Origin: Paludibacter sp.
Lineage (GTDB): Bacteria; Bacteroidota; Bacteroidia; Bacteroidales; Paludibacteraceae
Assembly (NCBI GenBank): GCA_028692715.1
Contig: JAQUWU010000016.1
Span: 1 to 64,000 of the forward strand
Length of the DNA: 64,000 nucleotides
Direction of reading: 5' to 3'
A model generated the notes under the pieces. The model saw only the letters and a program-made list of their open reading frames with translations. It ran no database searches and was not told the DNA's origin. A program made the position numbers and the translations under genes. Shown one piece after another: positions 54,901-61,483 of this stretch (its first letter is position 1; each line of letters starts with the position of its first letter).

Positions 54901-55408
54901 CTTCAATTTTATCCCTGTTTTCGAGCGAACTTACTAAATGTCCGTTTTGACCTACGACTTTCCCATTAACTGAAACAGTCTTAATAAAATCAGTTCCCGC
55001 TTTGTTTATTGTGCATTGAAGAATACCCGTATTAATTTGAATGTTGTTCTTATTTTCTTCTACAACTACTCCATTATTGATATTTGATTTGTCTGTTGTT
55101 TCAAGAAAAAAAATATTTGAATTGTCTGCTACAGCAGCGCATCCCAACCATTTTATAGTACCATCTGGCCAATATGCCATAGGCCATGATTGAAGTGGAA
55201 TTGATTTTCCGGCTTTATTTTTTAGTGAAAAATTTTGTGATTTTTTTATTTCCCCTTTTGCAAAAGGAACACCCCAACTAACTCCGGCGTTTTGTTTGGG
55301 TTGAGTGTCTACCCAATGAAGCTGTACAGGAACTTTTGCATTCACAAAATTCAGTGAAATTGCAAGTGTTAATGTCGCGAGAAATTTCATATATCTTTTT
55401 GATTTCAT
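51998..55408 (-). CDS. PcRGLX/YetA-like exo-rhamnogalacturonan lyase fused to a YesU-like (DUF1961) domain
   Basis: 1136 residues; signal peptide about 1-24. The N-terminal two-thirds (VPVQLHWVDTQPKQNAGVSW, SWPMAYWPDGTIKWLG, FYAGQKEIKLVHSFEYNGDQ, RHVCFSGDAEGLWSEAVKPL, then a helical barrel with YDAVRHVWRYDIGGYAWDNT, SEVDTYHDGEMKGLGSRHNV, NHNHLATIMGGYEILMEM) matches my knowledge of the YetA/PcRGLX family linked to exo-acting rhamnogalacturonan lyases (PL26). Residues about 905-1136 (EDNFKNSYTDKWFLDGEKAE, YLFAEGSGQQPYDKDISKW, DYIRARRYMPERKKG, SGRIGLRLMGSRISAFSDF) resemble YesU/DUF1961, a sandwich domain. In Bacillus subtilis yesU and yetA are separate genes of one rhamnogalacturonan cluster. 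ATG 55408 is preceded by GAGAAGAAG; ATG 55390 is an alternative. It precedes uxuA by 96 bases. Confidence 0.8.
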   Translation of the reverse strand: MKSKRYMKFLATLTLAISLNFVNAKVPVQLHWVDTQPKQNAGVSWGVPFAKGEIKKSQNFSLKNKAGKSIPLQSWPMAYWPDGTIKWLGCAAVADNSNIFFLETTDKSNINNGVVVEENKNNIQINTGILQCTINKAGTDFIKTVSVNGKVVGQNGHLVSSLENRDKIEDQIISYDNLVSQINSVIVEQNGPVRAVIKITGEHKSSTSEKRLFPFTVRLYFYAGQKEIKLVHSFEYNGDQDHDFIKSMGISFDVPMRESLHNRHVCFSGDAEGLWSEAVKPLTGRDPFRFKGDRSLPDKQFAGERLPEITPDDSLAYTFYNHFAAWDDYKLTQLNANGFSISKRTNSNSSWLHADDGNRASGLALVGDVSGGLAVSVKDFWQSYPAAFEIKGARSDNAKLTIWLWSKEAEAMDLRHYDTIAHDLDATYEDVQNGLSTPYGIARTSEITLFPFVSLPTKSETIIMVQFGKAAPQLVCSPEYLHQVRAFGMWSLPDKSNDTKAWIENQLDSAFLFYKRAVDERHWYGFWNFGDIMHTYDAVRHVWRYDIGGYAWDNTELAPNNWLWYSFLRSGRADIYRMAEAMTRHTSEVDTYHDGEMKGLGSRHNVSHWGCGSKEARIGQAAWKRYYYYLTTDERCGDLMQESLDVEKSLVKFEPLRIAQPKEKFPYGGPMRLRWGPDWLSLAGNWMTAWERTGDTKYRDKIIAGLNSLSKLPDNLFSGPNGLSYDPETGKLWYDGKPGVLNHNHLATIMGGYEILMEMFDMIDEPSFRKVFTEYCKYYGMPDDDPIRTEKTKNWGNFNFRTPRLTAFAAHELNDDKLAARAWSEFMGGWSRRSQESGDLRNIYGSDLIETPEVLNPIHENPRISTNSTAQWGLNAIMMLELIGDKIPDKKEVEIKSNFEKQEKQSWNNVFEDNFKNSYTDKWFLDGEKAELKNTSKGLIFKAGAIAKSDADHSVLWTKQSFDGNIKVDFDVIKMDKSTISVNILYLFAEGSGQQPYDKDISKWSELRKVPSMKLYFEHMNAFHVSFAAFENKNTIESEDYIRARRYMPERKKGLNGTSLEPDYLRTGMFKNGVKYHISVIRNDNDIYMKITGDGKEKLCHWDLSQFPELTSGRIGLRLMGSRISAFSDFKVYKIK

Positions 55409-55460
55409 CTTCTTCTCAGTATTATCGTTTTTCTCATTAGTATTTAGGTGATTTCCAATT

Positions 55461-55506
55461 AAAAAAGCAGAAACGCAAAATGTTGAGAAAACTTCAACAC
55501 CTTGCG
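55461..55506 (-). terminator. Rho-independent terminator after the right-arm PL11
   Basis: On the - strand the stem CGCAAGGTGTTGA (55506-55494) pairs with TCAACATTTTGCG (55486-55474) with two G-T wobbles and a 7-base loop; the tail TTTCTGCTTTTTT follows. It is 35 bases after the stop at 55541. Confidence 0.8.
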
Positions 55507-55540
55507 TTACTTAACAATCAAACTATTGCTTAACAATCAA

Positions 55541-58500
55541 TCATTCTTTAATAATTTTATGTGTTGATACTTTTGTACCGGACTGCAATTTAAGCATATA
55601 AATACCCCTTGTCAAATCAGCTATATTCAGCTTAATATATTCTTGTTGACCATATTTTTGTGAGTAGACTTCTGTTCCCAGCAGATTGTAAACCGAAACG
55701 GTCAGTTCTTCTGAAGGATCGAAAGGTTGAATAGTTAAATAATCTTTAAATGGATTGGGATAAATGTCAGAACCAATTTCAGGTTGTTGTATGCCGGTTG
55801 ATATTTTTACTTTCAATTTACCCGCTGAAACAAATTCCGATAAATCCCATGCAAGTCCTTCGCCCGGAATTGCGGGAGAAATAGCCGTTGGAGTTCCTGT
55901 TACAGTTCCATCAATGATCTTGAATTCATCGCCAACAGCAAACTCAGTCCCTTCTGCAATAATCACTTCCAGGATTCCGGCCATATTAAATGTGCCGGTT
56001 GTAACAAGTAAATCATTTTTCGCGTTTACTTTGTCGATATCCACTGTAAAAGTTCCGTCGGCAAGAATCGAAACATTGTTATTTACGGTAAAAGTACCAA
56101 TGCCATCTCCCGGAGAAAGTGAACCACGCATATCTACCGAGACTGCTCCTGAAACACTTCCTGAACCAGCTAATGTCCCCGTTGGAAATACCATTACATC
56201 TCCTGTCCCCAGACCGCTTCCGACTGTATTATCCACCATTATTGTTCCTTCGTTAATGAAAGTTCCTCCACTATAGGTGTTTTCGTTTGTCAATGTCCAG
56301 GTTCCAACGCCTACTTTTGTAACGGAAGCTTTTGCTTCGGTTCCACTGTATTGCGTGTTTGTAATTTTTCCACTGAATTTAGAATCTTCATTTCTATTTC
56401 CAATTTCCCAGTTTATTGTACAAGCACCGGCTCCTCCTGCTCCTAACTCAGAGTTGGAATACCCAGTCAGATCGCCAATAGGAATGGTAATATCTGTTGT
56501 TGCTCTATAAATCATCGTAACTTTATTGTACAAGTTAAATTTGACATTTGCATAGCCTTTTGTACTATAAAGGATCATTCTGCCGCCATCTCCGTCAGTA
56601 GTTACATTTATTTTCCCTGAAAATGCAGTTGCATCCGATGCAAGAATGTTTTGAGTATCACCAGCAAAATAGTTTAATGTACCACCACCCGAAAGTGAAC
56701 CTGCAATAACTGAATTTCCATCAGTATTAAGAATACCGGTTGATCCTGTTGGGACTTTCAGATTCCAGGTTGATGTGTTGCTTGTTGTTGTACTGTTGTA
56801 CATTATCAGTGAACCGCCCTGTAGAGTTATTGTATCGCCAATTCCCAATGCTGCGGTGTTTGCTACGTCGCTAGTCAAAATAATTGAACCTCTTTTAACA
56901 AGTGTACCACCTCTATAGTCATTTGCTGTGCTTAATGCAATTTTTCCGGAACCATCTTTTGTGAATTTACCAACACCTGTGATTTTACCCGACATGGTTA
57001 ATGTTGAAGATGAGTTACCAATTGTCAAAGTTCCGCCGTTGGTATTTAATGTCATACCACGGTTTGTCGATTGAGAAACTCCGGTAATACTCATCTCACC
57101 ACCGTTGAAAATAATATTAGTTGAAGAATTTGTAGCTGCGCCTATTGGCGATGCTAAACCACCATCAGAAAGTGTTGCAAATTCGAGAGTCCCTTCGTTT
57201 AAAAATGTTTTCCCGGTGTAGGTATTGCTGTTGCCTAAAATTGCTTTTGCACTACCATTCTTGGTTAATTTTCCAATTCCTGTAATAGATCCGGTTCCAC
57301 CAAATGAATAGGTTTCTGACGATTCGATTAAAATTGAAGCCGGTGATACATTCTCGTTTAAAACGACTGTTTTTTGTAAAGACTCATCATTGAAAAGTAC
57401 TGAATCATTCGAACTAAAAGCTCTGGTTTGATCTGTTAATTTCCAGTTCAGTGTTTTTCCATTATCCCATTTATTATCAACATTACCTTCCCAAACCAGG
57501 AACGCCGGAGCTGTAACACGAAGTTCAATATTATTTCCGTTCTTAACGACTGAATATCCCAGATATGATGGAATACCGGATATTTTAAGTTTTGAAATAT
57601 CTCCCGAAATAGTTCCGTTACAAATAAATATCGTGTAATTTCCAGGTGAAATATTCCCATTAGTAGATGTGATAACAATCGATTCGCCTCCGCTCATATT
57701 CCAGTCACCGTTAATTAAAATAGTATCGTTCGAAACAACTGCATTGTTATTTATGATAAAATCATATTTCATTGTAATTTGACCATTATCAGTCAATGAA
57801 CCTCCAAAAGTCAATTTTGACGTTTCTCCGGCAATTTCTCCGGGACTTATTGAAGTTAAAGATTGCAGCGTAACATCTTTATTGAATGTGCCTTTACCTC
57901 CAATATTTACAAAAGGTTGTATAAATACTTTACTATTCGAAAGCGTTCCGTTGTTGAAGAAATCACCTCCCCAAATAGTCGTATTTCCCGAATAGTCATT
58001 ATTGTTGTTTAAGGTCAGACTTCCAGAACAATTCTTTTTTAAATCGGTATTGCCAATAATTTTTCCTGAACCTGAAATTATTACATCATAAGGAGAGTTT
58101 ACTTTAAATCGTTTTGGAGATAAATTTCCATTTATTGTGATAGAAGCATTTGTTCCTGCAGAAATATCAAAAAGTACTTTTTGTCCACTTTTAAATTTAG
58201 CGTTGTTTCCTACACTGTCTGTCCACGAAGAAGTAATATCTTCGTCCCAAACAGAACCGGAATTCCAACATAATTCATTGTCATATACAGCCGAAACTGG
58301 TGCAGTGTTCATGTCATTACCTATATAAAAACCTGCGTGTGGAGGTTGATTATATCCTGTGTTTTGCCATGCAACAGCATTACGATAAGTTGCATCGTGC
58401 ATTAGCGTGTACAATTTATACGAAGTAGGAATATTGGTGGAGAAAATTCTAAGTTTTGTGTTGTCGTTTGTGCGTAAAATAAGTTCTTCGCGCCAGTCAC

Positions 58501-60097
58501 CAAGTATGTCAGCCGATAAATTCGGAGTAGCTTTTGTGCTATTGTTTGATGAGCAACCTTCTGCTGTAAACAAAGTTCCCTCTTGATATTTTGAAATGGT
58601 TACATTGTCCAATAGTTCATCTTCTAAATCGCCATCCCAGTAAATACGGAAGTTCATGGATGGTTTTGAAGTAGAAACGACATTTCCTTCTCTATTACTA
58701 ACACCAGGTCCGTGCGCACTCCACATTTCAAAACTATTATTATCGGCAATTACATTTGCGGAGCATCCTCTTCCATTGTCATCACCGGTATAGGTACCAA
58801 ATAAAATTTCACCTGTCTTTGCATCGTGCATTTCTTCTCCGTATGCTGCGCCACTACTTTCATGTATTTCCCATACTTCCAATCCTTTGCGATCAGGTTT
58901 TAAGTCAGACATGTGTAATGCATCGCCATGACCAAGTCCGGTAGAATACAAACACGTTCCATCGTCGTCAAATGCAGCTGAACCCCAAACGACTTCATCT
59001 TTTCCATCGTCGTCGATATCCCCAACTGTTAAATTATGATTTCCTTGTCCGTATGCATTTGCACCTTTGGGAGAGTTAGAATCATAAACCCATCGCGAAG
59101 TCAATTGTCCGTTCCTAAAATCCCAAGCAGCTAAAACGGCTCTGGTATAATAACCTCTACACATCACAGCACTTGGATGCATGCCATCTAGGTAAGGCGA
59201 ACAAGCCAAAAATCTGTCCACACGATTGCCATAACTGTCGCCCCACGAAGAGACGGTGCCTCTAGCCGGTATATAATTCACTGTCGACAACTCCTCTCCT
59301 GTGAGAGCGCTGAAACAGGTCAAATATTCCGGTCCTGAAAGAATGTAACCGTTTGATTGTCTGTAATCAGCTGCATCATTATCTGTTGCAGCAGGTCCAT
59401 TACTTAAAAAATTTCCTTTCCCATCTATTGTTCCGGGTGCTGTTTTACAAATAATTTCAGCCTTCCCATCACCATCAAAATCTTCCACTTCGAAATCGGT
59501 GTAATGTGCACCTGCACGGATATTTTTACCTAAATCAATTCGACTAAGTAGTGTACCATCCAATTTATATGTATCAATAAAAACATCTCCAGTATAACCG
59601 GAAAATGAATTATCCTTTGAGTTGGAAGGATCCCATTTTACAATAATTTCGAGTTGTCCATCTCCATCTGCATCTCCCACGCTACAATCGTTGGGCGAAA
59701 ACGAACAAGTCGAACCATCAGGCATTGTCATGTTTGCAGGAACAGAAAGAGGTAAATCATAATAATTTGAAGACCAAACCGATGCTGAATTTTCTTCGCC
59801 GGTTTCAATACCATCGATTACCGTTTTTACAGTATATGTAAGAGCAGTAGAAGAATTATCAGTATAATTAGACAAGGTCAAAGGCGAATCGGTAATTTTA
59901 ATGCCATCGCGATAAAGATTAAAACTAACATTATCGGGATCTGGACCTAATACTCTCCATGAGAGAAAAATCTGATTCGTTGGTGTATGCATAGCAACTA
60001 ATCCCCGGTCTAATTTTTCAATATGACGTTGAGCAACTAAGTTACTTGAAAATGTGATAAGTAATACAAGAAAAAGTAAATGCGTAATTTTTTTCAT
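55541..60097 (-). CDS. Giant PL11 rhamnogalacturonan lyase with beta-strand repeats and T9SS sorting domain
   Basis: 1518 residues; signal peptide 1-22. Residues 23-615 form a canonical PL11 domain: RHIEKLDRGLVAM, CSFSPNDCSVGDADGDGQLE, IVKWDPSNSKDNSFSGYTGD, LGKNIRAGAHYTDFEVEDFD, AEIICKTAPGTIDGKG, NRVDRFLACSPYLDG, AVMCRGYYTRAVLAAWDFRN, GQGNHNLTVGDIDDDGKDE, GHGDALHMSDLKPDRKGLE and PPHAGFYIGND. Thus, unlike the protein at 7308-11975, every standard motif is kept. Residues about 620-1420 are autotransporter-type beta-strand repeats (NNNNDYSGNTTIWGGDFFNN, GSAKAILGNSNTYTGKTFLN), ending ISPAIPGEGLAWD. The end is a T9SS type A sorting domain (IYPNPFKDYLTIQPFD ... LTRGIYMLKL). Expected to be a cell-surface endo-lyase on RG-I. 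Confidence 0.94.
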   Translation of the reverse strand: MKKITHLLFLVLLITFSSNLVAQRHIEKLDRGLVAMHTPTNQIFLSWRVLGPDPDNVSFNLYRDGIKITDSPLTLSNYTDNSSTALTYTVKTVIDGIETGEENSASVWSSNYYDLPLSVPANMTMPDGSTCSFSPNDCSVGDADGDGQLEIIVKWDPSNSKDNSFSGYTGDVFIDTYKLDGTLLSRIDLGKNIRAGAHYTDFEVEDFDGDGKAEIICKTAPGTIDGKGNFLSNGPAATDNDAADYRQSNGYILSGPEYLTCFSALTGEELSTVNYIPARGTVSSWGDSYGNRVDRFLACSPYLDGMHPSAVMCRGYYTRAVLAAWDFRNGQLTSRWVYDSNSPKGANAYGQGNHNLTVGDIDDDGKDEVVWGSAAFDDDGTCLYSTGLGHGDALHMSDLKPDRKGLEVWEIHESSGAAYGEEMHDAKTGEILFGTYTGDDNGRGCSANVIADNNSFEMWSAHGPGVSNREGNVVSTSKPSMNFRIYWDGDLEDELLDNVTISKYQEGTLFTAEGCSSNNSTKATPNLSADILGDWREELILRTNDNTKLRIFSTNIPTSYKLYTLMHDATYRNAVAWQNTGYNQPPHAGFYIGNDMNTAPVSAVYDNELCWNSGSVWDEDITSSWTDSVGNNAKFKSGQKVLFDISAGTNASITINGNLSPKRFKVNSPYDVIISGSGKIIGNTDLKKNCSGSLTLNNNNDYSGNTTIWGGDFFNNGTLSNSKVFIQPFVNIGGKGTFNKDVTLQSLTSISPGEIAGETSKLTFGGSLTDNGQITMKYDFIINNNAVVSNDTILINGDWNMSGGESIVITSTNGNISPGNYTIFICNGTISGDISKLKISGIPSYLGYSVVKNGNNIELRVTAPAFLVWEGNVDNKWDNGKTLNWKLTDQTRAFSSNDSVLFNDESLQKTVVLNENVSPASILIESSETYSFGGTGSITGIGKLTKNGSAKAILGNSNTYTGKTFLNEGTLEFATLSDGGLASPIGAATNSSTNIIFNGGEMSITGVSQSTNRGMTLNTNGGTLTIGNSSSTLTMSGKITGVGKFTKDGSGKIALSTANDYRGGTLVKRGSIILTSDVANTAALGIGDTITLQGGSLIMYNSTTTSNTSTWNLKVPTGSTGILNTDGNSVIAGSLSGGGTLNYFAGDTQNILASDATAFSGKINVTTDGDGGRMILYSTKGYANVKFNLYNKVTMIYRATTDITIPIGDLTGYSNSELGAGGAGACTINWEIGNRNEDSKFSGKITNTQYSGTEAKASVTKVGVGTWTLTNENTYSGGTFINEGTIMVDNTVGSGLGTGDVMVFPTGTLAGSGSVSGAVSVDMRGSLSPGDGIGTFTVNNNVSILADGTFTVDIDKVNAKNDLLVTTGTFNMAGILEVIIAEGTEFAVGDEFKIIDGTVTGTPTAISPAIPGEGLAWDLSEFVSAGKLKVKISTGIQQPEIGSDIYPNPFKDYLTIQPFDPSEELTVSVYNLLGTEVYSQKYGQQEYIKLNIADLTRGIYMLKLQSGTKVSTHKIIKE

Positions 60098-60207
60098 TTT
60101 ATGTGAAATTTAGTGCCTGATGTTTTTTTGTGTTGAGTATGCAAAGAAAGAATAATTAAAGAAAAACTAAAATAGAAAATCATTCAATCTAATGTGTGCG
60201 AGTACAC

Positions 60208-60747
60208 TTATTCATTCGTAAACTCATATTCAGGACAATTTTTATTAAGCGTGATAATTCCATGCGAAGGATTCTCTGAGTTGTTTAAATATACATTTAT
60301 CAGATGTTTTTGATTGCTAATACTATATAATAATACAGTATCCCTGATTTTTATTACTGAACCTTTTTTGATTTTTGCTGATGTTTTCATTTCTACTACA
60401 AAAATATAGGCATCTACATCGTGTTGTTCAAATTTAAAGCTATAGTTTTTAAAATGAAGCGGCACATTATCTATCCAGATTTGGATATTGGTTTTAAAAT
60501 ATTTGATTAAATCTTTTTTGTCTTTTTTGTCAAAGCCCTCTTTTAAATAATTTTTATTCTTAACCGACGAGTTCTCCTGGAATTCGTAATAAAAATCGCC
60601 GTAAAACATTCGGGTAGAAATGGATAACTCGCCCTTAGAGAATTTTAAATTCGAAAAAGTGAGACCCAGTGGGTGTGCATTTGCAGATTGTATGATTGAT
60701 AGAAATATAAAAAGAAACAGAAGTTGAATATGTTTAAATTTCTTCAT
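60208..60747 (-). CDS. Small secreted DUF6702-like protein, partner of HupE-like gene
   Basis: 179 residues, signal peptide 1-24 ending NAHPLG. The mature part starts HPLGLTFSNLKFSKGELSIS, then TRMFYGDFYYEFQENSSV, LIKYFKTNIQIWIDNVPLHF and VDAYIFVVEMKTSAKIKKGS. The N-terminal HP followed by a beta-strand 'S..N' pattern is what I know from DUF6702 proteins, which are encoded next to HupE-type permeases. It begins 10 bases downstream of the HupE-like gene. The function is unknown; the conserved pairing and N-terminal histidine suggest a periplasmic metal-related role. It has no visible link to pectin. Confidence 0.7.
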   Translation of the reverse strand: MKKFKHIQLLFLFIFLSIIQSANAHPLGLTFSNLKFSKGELSISTRMFYGDFYYEFQENSSVKNKNYLKEGFDKKDKKDLIKYFKTNIQIWIDNVPLHFKNYSFKFEQHDVDAYIFVVEMKTSAKIKKGSVIKIRDTVLLYSISNQKHLINVYLNNSENPSHGIITLNKNCPEYEFTNE

Positions 60748-60757
60748 TGCAATTGGT

Positions 60758-61339
60758 TTAAATCCTGTTGTAAATTAAAAATATTGACACAAAAATAGCT
60801 AAAGTAGAGAAAAACCATGCTATATTTTGTTGTGATATTTTTAGCATTTTTATAGTAAAATAGACAAGCAAATAATAAATGAAAATGATAAATAATTGGC
60901 CAAATTCAATACCTACATTAAATGAAAACAATGGATAAACAATGTTGACTGCATCACCCATCAGGTTTATAAAAAAGTTTGAAAACCCCATTCCGTGTAT
61001 CAGGCCAAAAAAAAGAGCCAAAAAGTATTTTATATATAATTTGACATTGTTTAATTTAATTTTGAGCGAAACGATATTGAAAACTCCGCTAATAAGTATT
61101 GTGACAGGAATTAAAATCTCAACTAGATATCGGTTGGGAACAATTATTTTCTGTGCTGCCAGAGCTAGTGTAACTGAGTGCCCAACTGTAAATGCAGTAA
61201 TTACGATGGCAATTTTACGCCACTCGGTAAATTGATAAACTGCGCACAAAGTAATAACAAACAAAAGATGATCAAAGCCATTTACATCTACAATATGTTC
61301 GAAACCTAATTTGAGATATGAAATGAAAATGTCTGACAT
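60758..61339 (-). CDS. HupE/UreJ-like membrane protein
   Basis: 193 residues, mostly membrane helices, about six segments (for example FDHLLFVITLCAVYQF, IAIVITAFTVGHSVTLALAA, YLVEILIPVTILISGVFNIV, YFLALFFGLIHGMGFSNFFI, FGQLFIIFIYYLLVYFTI, IAWFFSTLAIFVSIFLIY). Conserved His/Asp positions typical of HupE/UreJ proteins are present: FEHIVDVNGFDHLLF, VGHSVTLA and GLIHGMGFS. The family is associated with nickel or other metal uptake, but many Bacteroidota members are uncharacterised. It is co-directional with the DUF6702-like gene. These two genes interrupt the carbohydrate-active series between GH95 and PL11. Confidence 0.85.
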   Translation of the reverse strand: MSDIFISYLKLGFEHIVDVNGFDHLLFVITLCAVYQFTEWRKIAIVITAFTVGHSVTLALAAQKIIVPNRYLVEILIPVTILISGVFNIVSLKIKLNNVKLYIKYFLALFFGLIHGMGFSNFFINLMGDAVNIVYPLFSFNVGIEFGQLFIIFIYYLLVYFTIKMLKISQQNIAWFFSTLAIFVSIFLIYNRI

Positions 61340-61483
61340 TAAAATAAAGTATTTTATATTTTAGTGTAATCAACAACTAAAGTTTAAGGATATAGAAGTA
61401 TGAACAAGTTATCCCCACAAATGTTTATGTGTTTTTTTTTCTTAAGAATTGAAAAATGGAAAATTAATTTTATCAGGATGAAA

